In this document: piece after piece, positions 15,704 through 25,254 of the stretch
Layout of the letters: the number at the start of each line of letters is the position of its first letter
Position numbering within the stretch: the stretch's first letter is position 1
NCBI RefSeq assembly: GCF_947495665.1
Contig: NZ_CANLZV010000013.1
Location: 1-64,000 of the forward strand
Direction: 5' to 3'
From: an uncultured Sunxiuqinia sp.
GTDB taxonomy: Bacteria > Bacteroidota > Bacteroidia > Bacteroidales > Prolixibacteraceae
Length of the DNA stretch: 64,000 nucleotides
The notes under the pieces: generated by a model
Seen by the model: the letters and a program-made list of their open reading frames with translations, nothing else
What the model was told of the DNA's origin: nothing
The model's database searches: none
Translations under genes and position numbers: made by a program

Positions 15704-18700
15704 ATGAAAAAAATGTTAATCGGAACCCTTCCTTTTAATAGGAATAGGATTCAAAAAACCTGGCTAATTATGCGCCTGACGATTTTTCTTACACTAATTT
15801 TTGTGTTTCGTGTTTCAGCTTCGGTTTACTCGCAGCAAACCAAACTTAGTTTGAAATTGGATGAAGTATCGCTTGAACAAGCTTTCACCATCATTCATCA
15901 ACAAACGGGATACGATTTCTTTTATAAAACGGATCAAATCCCGGTTGACCGTAAAGTTTCAGCTGATTATAAGAACTTGAAGGTAGAAGTCATTCTTAGT
16001 AAAATTTTACAAGGGACAAATCTCTCCTTCTATGTGCTGGATAAGGATATTGTTATCAGTCCAAAGCGTGAAAATGGGAGTATGTTGAGTCAACAGATTA
16101 AGACCGTTACGGGAAAAGTCACTGATTCATCCGGTGAAGCACTTCCCGGCGTAACCGTGTTGGTGAAAGGAACAACACAGGGAACTGTGACTGATTTTGA
16201 TGGAAACTATACAATCTCAGAAGTTCCTACAGGTGGAACGTTGATATTTTCTTTTGTGGGTATGCGGACAGAAGAAATTGTAGTGGGAAGTCAAGCTTCA
16301 ATTAATGTGATGTTGGAAGAAGATGCTATCGGTTTGGAGGAGGTAATTGCTGTTGGTTATGCCGTACAGGAAAAGGTGAGTTTAACAAATTCAGTAGCAC
16401 AAATCAAAGGAGATGATTTGGTTAAACGCCCTGTAGCAAATGTTGGACAATCATTGCAAGGAATGGCTCCCGGAGTAATTGTGACGGATAATGGCGGACG
16501 GCCAGGTAGCTCAGATGTAAACATTCGTATCAGGGGGTTAACATCATTGGGTGATAAATCGCCGTTAATAATTGTTGATGGAATAGAGCAACGCATGAGT
16601 GATATTAATCCGGATGATATTGAAAGTGTTTCAGTGTTAAAAGATGCCTCATCAACTGCAATTTATGGATCAAGAGCAGCCAATGGAGTTGTATTGATTA
16701 CCACGCGAAGGGCAAAAACAGGAGATGTTAATATTGCTTACCATGGATATGTTGGTATTCAAAAGGCCACCAATACTCCAGAACACCTTGACTTAAGGTC
16801 CTATTTCGAATTGGAAAATGTTGCCCGGGTGAATGCAGGTGCAGAACCAAAATATACCGAAGAATACATTGATGAATATGTGAATGCAACTGACAGGGAA
16901 AAATACCCGTTACCTTTTCCTTGGTTTGACAAGGGGGTTATGCTTAAAAATGCACCACAGCAAAACCATACACTTTCGATTAGTGGAGGAAACGAATTTT
17001 TGAAAGCAAGAGCAAGTATAAGGCACCAGGATATTGGGGGGATAGTAAGCAACTTTGGTGATAAGAAAAATGAAGTAAGGGTGAATACAGATTTTAAAGC
17101 AAGTGAGAAATTAGACTTTTCATTTGATTTGAATTTTCGTGCATCTGAAAACAAGCAGCCTTATGCAGGTGTTTATAATGTGTTCAATTATATGCTTCAT
17201 GCAACTAAATTTTCGGTTCCACAATACGAAACAGGAGAATATGGTCTTGGACCACAAAACAACAATCCCCTTATATTTGCAGAGCTATCGGGGTTAACTA
17301 CAAGTAAAAACGATTATTTCATAGGGAAAGGTAAGGCCAATTATGAAATTGTTAGTGGTTTGAAATACACCTTTGAACTTGGAGTAAGAAATTCGTCGAC
17401 ACAAACTTCAGCTTATCAAAATAAGTATAGAAATGAAGATCCATATACCGGACGTATACGAGAAGTACCTTTAAATTCACTTTCGGAATCGAGAAGTAAT
17501 TTTAGAGAATATACTCTTTCGCATTTATTGAATTACTCAAAGTCATTTGAGCGTCATAATATAAACTTTCTGTTGGGCTATTCTACAATTGCAAATCGTC
17601 AAAATAGTTTATCCGGATTTCGCCAGGATTTCTACAATAATGATATCCAATCCTTGAGCTCCGGGTCAGAAGAAAATAAAGATAATGGAGGAAGTAACAG
17701 CGAGTATGGTTTACGCTCTTATTTCGGACGTGCAAATTACAATTATGCAAAAAAATATTTTGTTGAGGTAAATGCCCGCTACGATGGTTCTTCACGGTTT
17801 AGTTCAACGAAGCAGTATGCTTTCTTCCCATCATTCTCAGGTGCTTGGAGAATCTCTCAAGAAGATTTCTGGAGTGACTATTCCGGTATTGTAAATGAGT
17901 TTAAACTACGCGCGTCCTGGGGGTTGACGGGTAATCAGGCAATAAGTCTTTATGAGTTTTATCCGGCACTTTCTACTGTGGATTACGCTTTTAACGAAAA
18001 TCCAGCACAAGGCTATACTCAAACTCAATTTGTTAATAAAGATCTTACTTGGGAAAAAACAGAACAATGGGACATCGGAATTGATTTGGGCTTTCTTGAT
18101 AATCGGATAAATTTCACTCTTGATTACTATGATAAGCTTACCAGGGATATTTTATTGCAATTGCCAATCCCTGCCACAATTGGATTAAACCCATCGTACC
18201 AGAATGCTGGAGTTGTAAGTAATAAAGGCTGGGAAACTGGTATTAACTACCGGGGAGGTAATAAGCTAAAGTATAATTTGGGGCTTAATGTTAGCCGTAA
18301 CAAAAATGTAGTAGAAGATTTGCTTGAAACAGGCCCTTATATTTCGGGAGGTGGTGCAAATCAGACCTTCATTATTCAGGAAGGAATGGCAATGAATAGT
18401 TTATGGGGATACCAAACCGATGGTTTTTTTCAAAGCGAAGAGGAAATTGCTAATTATCCAACATTGCAGGCAAATACGAAGCCCGGGGATGTTAAATATC
18501 TGAATCTGAATAATGATGATGTAATTAGTCCGGAAGACCGTGGCTTTCTCGGTTACAGTTTCCCAATATACAATTATGGAGCAACTATGAACTTTAGTTA
18601 TTTCAATTTTGAATTGTACATGCAATGGCAGGGAGCTAGCGGTCATACAACTCAAGTTGCGGGAGGTTTAGCACATCAAGCAACATACGAGGCTTTTACC

Positions 18701-19036
18701 CATAAAATTCATGCAGACTATTGGACTGAAGAGAACCGAGATGCAAGGTGGCCGCGACCAATTAAATCAAATTTGAGGAACTTGCAAGCATCCGATTTAC
18801 TTACTATTGATGCAGATTACCTCCGGTTAAAAAATATTATGCTTTCGTACAATTTGCCGGCGATTATATTGTCAAAACTTTCGATAAGCAAAGCCCAGGT
18901 TTATGTGAATGCAACAAATGTTTTAACCCTTTCGAAATTGAACGAATGGGACCTTGATCCAGAAACACCACCCGGAAGGGCAAATTACTATCCTCAGGTT
19001 AGTTTATATACGGTTGGTTTAAAGTTGAATTTCTAA
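15704..19036 (+). CDS. SusC/RagA TonB-dependent receptor with STN domain (unit B)
   Basis: An 1110-residue outer-membrane transporter; the ATG at 15704 (MKKMLIGTLPF) is preferred to the in-frame ATG at 15632 because the latter lies inside the leader hairpin. Signal peptide to ~VYSQQ (~45), STN domain (~48-118), CarboxypepD-reg-like domain (~132-215), plug (~220-330; IRGLTSLGDKSPLIIVDGIEQ, LKDASSTAIYGSRAANGVVLITT) and barrel ending in VGLKLNF. Partner SusD starts 13 bp downstream. The region is lower in GC than unit A by eye, especially from 17000 onward. Confidence 0.94.
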   Translation: MKKMLIGTLPFNRNRIQKTWLIMRLTIFLTLIFVFRVSASVYSQQTKLSLKLDEVSLEQAFTIIHQQTGYDFFYKTDQIPVDRKVSADYKNLKVEVILSKILQGTNLSFYVLDKDIVISPKRENGSMLSQQIKTVTGKVTDSSGEALPGVTVLVKGTTQGTVTDFDGNYTISEVPTGGTLIFSFVGMRTEEIVVGSQASINVMLEEDAIGLEEVIAVGYAVQEKVSLTNSVAQIKGDDLVKRPVANVGQSLQGMAPGVIVTDNGGRPGSSDVNIRIRGLTSLGDKSPLIIVDGIEQRMSDINPDDIESVSVLKDASSTAIYGSRAANGVVLITTRRAKTGDVNIAYHGYVGIQKATNTPEHLDLRSYFELENVARVNAGAEPKYTEEYIDEYVNATDREKYPLPFPWFDKGVMLKNAPQQNHTLSISGGNEFLKARASIRHQDIGGIVSNFGDKKNEVRVNTDFKASEKLDFSFDLNFRASENKQPYAGVYNVFNYMLHATKFSVPQYETGEYGLGPQNNNPLIFAELSGLTTSKNDYFIGKGKANYEIVSGLKYTFELGVRNSSTQTSAYQNKYRNEDPYTGRIREVPLNSLSESRSNFREYTLSHLLNYSKSFERHNINFLLGYSTIANRQNSLSGFRQDFYNNDIQSLSSGSEENKDNGGSNSEYGLRSYFGRANYNYAKKYFVEVNARYDGSSRFSSTKQYAFFPSFSGAWRISQEDFWSDYSGIVNEFKLRASWGLTGNQAISLYEFYPALSTVDYAFNENPAQGYTQTQFVNKDLTWEKTEQWDIGIDLGFLDNRINFTLDYYDKLTRDILLQLPIPATIGLNPSYQNAGVVSNKGWETGINYRGGNKLKYNLGLNVSRNKNVVEDLLETGPYISGGGANQTFIIQEGMAMNSLWGYQTDGFFQSEEEIANYPTLQANTKPGDVKYLNLNNDDVISPEDRGFLGYSFPIYNYGATMNFSYFNFELYMQWQGASGHTTQVAGGLAHQATYEAFTHKIHADYWTEENRDARWPRPIKSNLRNLQASDLLTIDADYLRLKNIMLSYNLPAIILSKLSISKAQVYVNATNVLTLSKLNEWDLDPETPPGRANYYPQVSLYTVGLKLNF

Positions 19037-19049
19037 AAAAAATAATGCG

Positions 19050-20630
19050 ATGAAAAAAATAATAGGTTTACTATCAATCGTTTTCTTTCTATTTTCTTGC
19101 CAAGAAAGCTTGTTGGATACGGTTCCTGATGACCGTATTTCTACTGAAATTTTCTGGCAGACAGAAGATGATGCCATATTAGGGGCTAATGCTCTTTATC
19201 CAACTCTGGACGGAAATCGTTTATTTTCTTATGATGGAATTACTGATTTAGTTCATACGAATCGCCTTTTTGAGGATAATTCAATTATTGAAGCAGGAAA
19301 TGCTGATGCAAGTTTCTCTCGTTTCCTTTCGGAGTGGGATGCAGCTTATACTGCGATACGAAGGGCCAATGATTTTTTTGAGAATATTGATCGTGTTGAG
19401 ACGGATAATACGACTCTTATTAGTCAGTTAAAGGGAGAAGTGCGAACCATTCGAGCTTACCATTATCTTAAATTGGTAATGCTTTTTGGCGATGTTCCAT
19501 TAATTACAACGAGTATAAATGTTGACGAAGGAAAAGTATTAACTCGGGATCCTGCAGCGGATATCTGGGATTATATTTCTACAGAATTAACAACTGCCGC
19601 AGGAGAGCTGCCAGCAAGTTACTCAGGGAATGACAAAGGGCGTGTAAGTAAAGGAGCTGCATTAGGTTTAAAAGCCAGAGGAATGCTTTATGCCGGGCGT
19701 TATGCCGAAGCTGCGGCTGCGGCAAAACAAGTGATGGATCTTGGAGTATATTCCCTCTATAATTCTTATGAAGACTTGTTTCAGTATGAAGGAGAGAACT
19801 GCAATGAGATAATTCTTGATCGTCAATTTGCAAAAGATGTTCTTTCAAACAACTATTACAATACACTTGGCCCTTGGAGCTTGGTACCGGGAAGTGTTGG
19901 TAGTGTATATGTACCAACCAAAAAATTGGTAGATATGTATGAAATGAACAATGGGTTGTCTATAACTGATTCAGAAAGTGGTTTTGATCCATATAATCCT
20001 TATGAGAATAGAGATCCACGTTTAAAACAATCGATCTTTGTTACTGGCATGGAGTTGCCCAATGGAAAGATTTATAATACACTACCCAACGACCCGAATG
20101 CAACCGATCCGGTCGGTGGAACACTTTATACAACGACTACAGGTTGGAATATTAAGAAGTATATTGCTGATAATGATAACTCAACACCTGGTAATTCGGG
20201 GATTAACCTAATATTGTTAAGGTATGCGGAGGTGCTCCTTACTTATGCTGAAGCAAAAATTGAATTAAATGAAATCGATAATTCGGTTTATAATGCAATT
20301 AATCAGGTTCGTGGTAGGGTTAGTGTTAATATGCCAGAGATTGCAACAAATTTATCGCAGGATGTATTGAGAGAAATTGTTCGTAAAGAAAGAGCAATTG
20401 AGTTAGCTTTTGAAGGAACTCGCCTTTTTGATATCAGACGCTGGAATATAGCACATGAAGTAATGCCCGAAACTGTTTATGGAATGACCTATGAAGAAAA
20501 TGGTTCATTGGTTACAATTGAGATTACCGGATATAATAGAGTCTTTGATTCTAGCCGTGATTACCTGTGGCCAATTCCACAGAAAGAGAGGGAGCTAAAT
20601 CAAAATCTGGAGCAAAATCCAAAATGGTAA
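19050..20630 (+). CDS. SusD/RagB glycan-binding lipoprotein (unit B)
   Basis: A 526-residue lipoprotein with the signal MKKIIGLLSIVFFLFSC (lipobox LFSC). SusD features: RTIRAYHYLKLVMLFGDVPLI, GRVSKGAALGLKARGMLYAGRYAEA, LILLRYAEVLLTYAEAKIE-type segment, INQVRGR, and RKERAIELAFEGTRLFDIRRW. It forms the lid of the SusC at 15704. A strong terminator follows, and no glycosidase is attached to this pair, so its degradative enzymes must lie elsewhere or be the DUF1080/oxidoreductase pair downstream. Confidence 0.94.
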   Translation: MKKIIGLLSIVFFLFSCQESLLDTVPDDRISTEIFWQTEDDAILGANALYPTLDGNRLFSYDGITDLVHTNRLFEDNSIIEAGNADASFSRFLSEWDAAYTAIRRANDFFENIDRVETDNTTLISQLKGEVRTIRAYHYLKLVMLFGDVPLITTSINVDEGKVLTRDPAADIWDYISTELTTAAGELPASYSGNDKGRVSKGAALGLKARGMLYAGRYAEAAAAAKQVMDLGVYSLYNSYEDLFQYEGENCNEIILDRQFAKDVLSNNYYNTLGPWSLVPGSVGSVYVPTKKLVDMYEMNNGLSITDSESGFDPYNPYENRDPRLKQSIFVTGMELPNGKIYNTLPNDPNATDPVGGTLYTTTTGWNIKKYIADNDNSTPGNSGINLILLRYAEVLLTYAEAKIELNEIDNSVYNAINQVRGRVSVNMPEIATNLSQDVLREIVRKERAIELAFEGTRLFDIRRWNIAHEVMPETVYGMTYEENGSLVTIEITGYNRVFDSSRDYLWPIPQKERELNQNLEQNPKW

Positions 20631-20656
20631 ACTATATTAATTATTAGACTATAATG

Positions 20657-20697
20657 AATTCAGCCATAACTGCATCGTCAGTTGTGGCTGAATTTTT
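20657..20697 (+). terminator. Intrinsic terminator after susD (unit B)
   Basis: 16-bp stem AATTCAGCCATAACTG / CAGTTGTGGCTGAATT (one G-T pair), loop CATCGT, T-run at the 3' side. Confidence 0.9.
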
Positions 20698-21168
20698 GTT
20701 TAATAATATTTTATTCCAAAATCCTGAGAAAATATCTTTTGCCGGCAGTTGTAAGCGTAACATTAAAATCTTGTATTATTGTTGGAGAAGTTGAAGCTGT
20801 TATATTTTAGTAGAGCATAATTAAAGTTTCTTGTCGTTGCTGGTGAATTTTATTAGGTGACACCAGTAAAAAACGAAATGCTCCAAATAAAGAATTTTTG
20901 ACTAGTTAAATACTAATAAAAGTAAGCTTGTTTGATGAGCCATACTCTCATATTGATCAGCTTTATGTTGCTCTCAAGGGAAGCACAAACTCCTTTATTT
21001 AATCATTTAATTTTGCTTAGATCTAATTTAATTTGATCTGAAACTTGTCAAAAATTAAAGATTCAAAAAAAAGATTAATACTTTTAGCAGTTAAACACCG
21101 CCAGGTGTGAAGTATTTTACAGGTTTTAGCAATAAACCTCTAATCAATAAAACTAAATTATTAACTAG
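20698..21168 (+). promoter_or_regulatory. Long A/T-rich intergenic region upstream of DUF1080 gene
   Basis: 471 bases with no convincing gene. Near the 3' end is a -7-like TACTTTTA (21079-21086), then two small hairpins in the presumed leader: ACACC/GGTGT (21095-21108) and AGGTTT/AAACCT (21121-21139). The hairpins could be regulatory; the rest shows nothing I recognise. Confidence 0.35.
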
Positions 21169-21870
21169 ATGAAGCAAAAAGTATTTTTAGTAGCAGTCTT
21201 GCTAACCGTTACATTCTTGAGCAATGCGCAAGGATTAAACACATTAACAAAAGAAGAAAAAAAGGCAGGCTGGGAATTACTCTTTAACGGAAAAAACCTT
21301 GACGGGTGGAAAATTTTTCAAGGAGGTGACGTTAAAGGATGGAAAGTCATTGATGGTATTTTAAATAACTCAGGAGTGGGGAGCGACCATGGTGGCGATA
21401 TCATTTCCAGAAAGGAGTTTAAAGACTTTGAGTTGTATCTGGAATGGAAAATTGCCCCGAAAAGTAACAGTGGAGTTTTTATTCGGGTGCAGGAAGGCGA
21501 CACCAAAAAGATTTATGAAACAGGGCCGGAATACCAGTTACTTGACGATAAAGGGTGGCCAACCAAATTAGATGATAGCCAATACTCCGGAGCCAACTAT
21601 GCGATGCATACTCCTCAGGGGGCTGAAGTTAACCCTATTGATGAGTGGAACACAACGCGCATCATTGTACAAGGAAGCCAGGTACAACATTTTTTGAATG
21701 GTAAGAAAGTGGTTGAATATGAGTTATGGACTGATGAGTGGAACGCCTTAAAAAGCAAGAGTAAATGGAAGGATAAACCGCTTTATGGAATGGCAAAAAA
21801 AGGGCATATTGGTTTACAGGACCATGGTGGCTTAACACAGTTCCGAAACATCAAAATCAGAAAACTATAA
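21169..21870 (+). CDS. DUF1080 (3-keto-disaccharide hydrolase family) protein
   Basis: A 233-residue exported protein with signal peptide (~1-20, cleavage near SNAQ). The remainder is a single concanavalin-like DUF1080 domain (PF06439): LFNGKNLDGWKIFQGG, GWKVIDGILNN, FELYLEWKIAPKSNSGVFIRV, GLQDHGGLTQFRNIKIR. Members of this family act on 3-keto-glycosides. The gene sits 10 bp upstream of a Gfo/Idh/MocA oxidoreductase, and the two probably form a route in which a sugar is oxidised at C3 and the keto-glycoside is then cleaved. Role in the periplasm inferred from the signal peptide. Confidence 0.88.
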   Translation: MKQKVFLVAVLLTVTFLSNAQGLNTLTKEEKKAGWELLFNGKNLDGWKIFQGGDVKGWKVIDGILNNSGVGSDHGGDIISRKEFKDFELYLEWKIAPKSNSGVFIRVQEGDTKKIYETGPEYQLLDDKGWPTKLDDSQYSGANYAMHTPQGAEVNPIDEWNTTRIIVQGSQVQHFLNGKKVVEYELWTDEWNALKSKSKWKDKPLYGMAKKGHIGLQDHGGLTQFRNIKIRKL

Positions 21871-21880
21871 ATCAAACCAC

Positions 21881-23170
21881 ATGAAAAGAAGAGATTTTCT
21901 AAAAGGAGCGGCCGCATTTGGCTCAATAACCCTATTGCCTTCATCGGTTTGGGCACTGGCCAAAAATGGTAAACTAAGAACTGCCCATATTGGTGTTGGC
22001 GGAATGGGAAATGCCGATTTGGGCTCTATTGCTTCGCATCCGCAAGTTGAAGTTACGGCCCTTTGCGATGTTGACTCTGTTCGGCTGGCTGCTGCCAAAA
22101 AATTGCATCCCAATGCCAAAACATTCAGCGACTACCGGGTGCTGTTTGACAAGATGAGAGATGCTATTGATGCGGTCATTGTATCAACACCGGACCACAC
22201 GCACGCACCGGCATCGATGCTGGCCATGCAGATGGGCAAGCCTGTTTATTGTCAGAAACCTTTGACACACCATGTTTCAGAGGCTCGGGCGATGCGTAAA
22301 TATGCCGAAGATAATAAGCTGATCACTCAAATGGGGATTCAATGCCATTCCAGTGACATGTATTTAAAGGCGGCTCTTTTAATTAAAGCCGGAATTATTG
22401 GAAAGGTAAACACCGTACGGGCCTGGTCACCTAAAAACTGGGGATACGACGGACCTGCTCCAACAGGAAGCGACCCAGTTCCATCCACCCTGGACTGGAA
22501 CTTATGGTTAGGAACTTCGCCTGAGCGGCCGTATAAAGACAAAATTTACCATCCGGGAAATTGGCGCAAGTTGTTGGATTATGGATGTGGAACCTTAGGC
22601 GATATGGGGGTTCATATTTTTGATACGCCTTACACGGCGCTTGAGTTAGATGTGCCAAGAACCATTAAAACCAAATGTCGTAAGCCAACCGGATTTGGGC
22701 ATCCCGAGCACAATGTGGTTGAATACGAATTTCCGGGAACGAAATACACCACCGAAAGTTTAAAGTGGGTGTGGTACGATGGTCCAGGTGCGCCTAAGAG
22801 ACACCGGGACTTAAAACTACCCAATAAAGAGAAGCTACCCGAACAGGGTGCCATGTTTATCGGTGAAAAAGGAAACTTACTGTTGCCTCACTGGGATTAC
22901 CCGAAATTGATTGTCAATGGAAAATACGAACCCATCGATTTCCCGGACATCCCTAAAGCCGACCACTATCACCAGTTTGTTGATGCTTGCTTAGGAAAAG
23001 ATGAGTGCAGTGCTCCGTTTACCTATGCCGCGAGGTTAACAGAGTCTATTTTGTTGGGAGTTATAGCCAACCGTTTCCCCAATCAGATGTTGCATTGGGA
23101 TATTGCATCGGCAAAATTTGTAGAAGCCGAGGCCAATCAATTGTTAGACTTCAAATACAGAAAGTTTTAG
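21881..23170 (+). CDS. Tat-exported Gfo/Idh/MocA family oxidoreductase
   Basis: A 429-residue NAD(P)-dependent oxidoreductase. The N-terminus MKRRDFLKGAAAFGSI is a twin-arginine signal, so it is exported folded with its cofactor. The Rossmann motif is HIGVGGMGNADLGSI (~36-50), followed by ALCDVD. The usual EKP motif reads QKP (CQKPLTHHVSEARAM). The C-terminal substrate domain contains HFDTPY-like and DYGCGTLGDMGVH segments. It forms an operon with the DUF1080 gene (10-bp gap). Likely a sugar C3 dehydrogenase acting outside the cytoplasm; the substrate is not known. Confidence 0.9.
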   Translation: MKRRDFLKGAAAFGSITLLPSSVWALAKNGKLRTAHIGVGGMGNADLGSIASHPQVEVTALCDVDSVRLAAAKKLHPNAKTFSDYRVLFDKMRDAIDAVIVSTPDHTHAPASMLAMQMGKPVYCQKPLTHHVSEARAMRKYAEDNKLITQMGIQCHSSDMYLKAALLIKAGIIGKVNTVRAWSPKNWGYDGPAPTGSDPVPSTLDWNLWLGTSPERPYKDKIYHPGNWRKLLDYGCGTLGDMGVHIFDTPYTALELDVPRTIKTKCRKPTGFGHPEHNVVEYEFPGTKYTTESLKWVWYDGPGAPKRHRDLKLPNKEKLPEQGAMFIGEKGNLLLPHWDYPKLIVNGKYEPIDFPDIPKADHYHQFVDACLGKDECSAPFTYAARLTESILLGVIANRFPNQMLHWDIASAKFVEAEANQLLDFKYRKF

Positions 23171-23197
23171 AACTTGGCTGTTATAACGATACTAATT

Positions 23198-23225
23198 GGG
23201 CATCTTTTTTAGATGCCCTTTTTTT
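23198..23225 (+). terminator. Intrinsic terminator after the oxidoreductase
   Basis: 8-bp stem GGGCATCT / AGATGCCC with a short T loop and seven T residues. Confidence 0.88.
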
Positions 23226-23539
23226 GTCCCTGAAAAAAGAATTCAGCCAGTGGGGGTTTAGTTGAAGCCTAACCTGAGATTGGTCTGGACACAAGAAGCT
23301 TATAGCAACCTTGCGAAAAAAAGCAGTTGTCTCGATTTAAATTTAGAGACTCAATTATGTATCTTTTTTCAGGCTGGTGCGGCTTGATTGCAGACTATTG
23401 AGCTGACACATGAAAGGTCATATGCAATATTTAAATCAGAAGGGGCTGACTTCCTCTTACAGCATGAAAAGTTAATCGTTGCAAGGGGAAGAATGATTTG
23501 ATTTTTTTATCTAAATTGCGCGCCCTATAGTGCTTGTGA
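23226..23539 (+). promoter_or_regulatory. Intergenic region upstream of sigma unit C
   Basis: 314 bases without a gene. It holds an imperfect 22-bp palindrome centred on ATTTAAAT (GTCTC at 23329-23333, GAGAC at 23346-23350), possibly an operator, and a weak -7-like TAAATTGC about 20 bp upstream of the sigma ATG. No clear -33 box. Confidence 0.3.
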
Positions 23540-24133
23540 ATGATTGATAGATCTCTAAATACGGACCTGAAAACCGGAAATCCCTCGAGCTATGACAAGT
23601 TATACGCATTAACTTCAGCACGATTAAAAAATTACTGCAAAATCTTTTTAAACGATCATGGTTTGGTTGAGGATGTTGTTCAGGATGCTTATGTCCGCTT
23701 GTGGGAGAAGCGCAACTTAATAAAGGCGGATAAATCGGTTGAAAGCCTTCTTTTCACCATTGTACGCAATCAGTGTTTAAACCACCTGCGTGATCAAAAG
23801 TTGCATCAGGATTCCTTTTCGCTGGAAGAATATGCCTGGAGCGATTTGCAGCATTTGTATCAAATTGACTTTACCGGAGGCGAGGAAGTAACGCTGGAAG
23901 AGCAGTTGTATGAATCGTTAAAGGAAGCAATTGAGCAGTTGCCGGAAAGACAGCAACAGGTACTGGTTAAATGCAAGATTGAAGGACGTAAACAGCAAGA
24001 TGTAGCTGACGAGCTTGACATTTCAGTGAAGGCTGTTGAAAAGAACCTGGCGAAAGCCAAAAAGCATCTGCGTACGAATCTTGTTGAACGCTTTCCCGAA
24101 CTTTCCTTTATTATTTTATTACTTCTTAAATAG
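23540..24133 (+). CDS. ECF RNA polymerase sigma factor (unit C)
   Basis: A 197-residue ECF sigma factor with region 2 (~18-85; VEDVVQDAYVRLWEK) and region 4 (~130-185; LPERQQQVLVKCKIEG, VADELDISVKAVEKNLAKAKKHL). It is more divergent than the factors of units A and B, with a long acidic linker between regions (SFSLEEYAWSDLQHLYQ). It precedes a FecR gene and an STN-type SusC, so it should control unit C and possibly the enzyme genes from 31285 to 39320. Confidence 0.92.
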   Translation: MIDRSLNTDLKTGNPSSYDKLYALTSARLKNYCKIFLNDHGLVEDVVQDAYVRLWEKRNLIKADKSVESLLFTIVRNQCLNHLRDQKLHQDSFSLEEYAWSDLQHLYQIDFTGGEEVTLEEQLYESLKEAIEQLPERQQQVLVKCKIEGRKQQDVADELDISVKAVEKNLAKAKKHLRTNLVERFPELSFIILLLLK

Positions 24134-24218
24134 TTTCCTTCAGGTTTATTATTAGCTCATTAAAGCACGTTTCTTTTCAAATTCAAAAAAAGAATGCAAA
24201 AAAAACAGGATACAGGGG

Positions 24219-24226
24219 GTAGGGGA
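24219..24226 (+). other. GTAGGGGA element at sigma-FecR junction, unit C
   Basis: Two A-runs precede GTAGGGGA between sigma and fecR, matching the elements in units A and B in place and sequence. Unit D has a looser G-rich version at about 59890. Function unknown. Confidence 0.4.
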
Positions 24227-24246
24227 TTTTCATTTTCTGTGTATTG

Positions 24247-25236
24247 ATGATGAAAGGCATGAATATGGAAAAGAAAATACAGCTTTATTTAGAGGGTAAG
24301 CTTCCGAAAGAGGAGCAGGAACATTTGCTGGCCTGGATTCGGAAAGACAATAATCAGGCACAATATGATTCCATTAAAAAGGCTTGGTGGGAAAAACATC
24401 AGGCTACTCAGCAAAAAGCCATTTTAAACTTGTCCCAAACTCGATTGCGCAATCGATTGAATGAAAAGCAGGACTTGCAAAAATCGAAGCGTTATTTAGC
24501 GTTTTACCGCTATGCTTCCATTGCCTTATTACTTTTGGGTTTGTCTGGTGCTGCTTGGGTGTATCGTACGTATTCCAATACCGAACTTCAATATACCGAG
24601 TTTCATACTGACCTGGGGCAGGTTTCCAGCATGACCTTATCGGATGGCACTAAAGTATGGATCAACTCTGGGACTCAGTTACGTTACAACAATCAATATG
24701 GTACCCAAAACCGGGACGTAGCCGTTGTTGGTGAGGCTTATTTTGAAGTGGCGAAAGATAAAAGGCGTCCTTTCATTGTGGATATGGGGCCGCTAAAGGT
24801 AGAAGTTACCGGAACCCAGTTTGGGGTGTCCAATTACTCCGATTCTGAAGCGGCAAGTGTGGTGTTGAAAGAAGGAGCTGTGAATATTCGTTCAGCAAAA
24901 AATAAACTGATCACCCGCCTAAAACCCGATGAGTTGGTTCTACTCAACAAGCAAAATAAGACCTTGGAAACTCAGGTGGTTGAGCCGGAGAATTACATTT
25001 CGTGGAAAGATGGGATTTTGCATTTTTACGAGCTACCGCTTGAGCAACTGGCGTTAAAACTTCAAAAAAGATTTAATCAGCAGTTTGAAGTGGACCCTTT
25101 CGTGAAAGATATTCCTTACACCTTTAGTGTTGAGGGAGAATCGCTTTCTGAGGTGTTGCGCCTGATTGAGCGATTATCTCCGGTTAAGGCCATACAAGAA
25201 GGAACAGTAATCAAACTAAAATATATGAATCATTAA
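24247..25236 (+). CDS. FecR-family anti-sigma factor (unit C)
   Basis: About 329 residues. Several in-frame starts are clustered (ATG at 24247, 24250, 24259, 24265); the exact one is uncertain. Short cytoplasmic N-terminal helix bundle (IQLYLEGKLPKEEQEHLLAWI), one membrane helix (~92-112; YASIALLLLGLSGAAWVY), FecR domain (LSDGTKVWINSGTQLRYN, GEAYFEVAKDKRRPF, VEVTGTQFGVSNY) and C-terminal DUF4974-like domain (ALKLQKRFNQQFEVD). Partner of the sigma factor at 23540 and of the SusC at 25342. Confidence 0.9.
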   Translation: MMKGMNMEKKIQLYLEGKLPKEEQEHLLAWIRKDNNQAQYDSIKKAWWEKHQATQQKAILNLSQTRLRNRLNEKQDLQKSKRYLAFYRYASIALLLLGLSGAAWVYRTYSNTELQYTEFHTDLGQVSSMTLSDGTKVWINSGTQLRYNNQYGTQNRDVAVVGEAYFEVAKDKRRPFIVDMGPLKVEVTGTQFGVSNYSDSEAASVVLKEGAVNIRSAKNKLITRLKPDELVLLNKQNKTLETQVVEPENYISWKDGILHFYELPLEQLALKLQKRFNQQFEVDPFVKDIPYTFSVEGESLSEVLRLIERLSPVKAIQEGTVIKLKYMNH

Positions 25237-25254
25237 AAATTGAGACAAAAAAAA

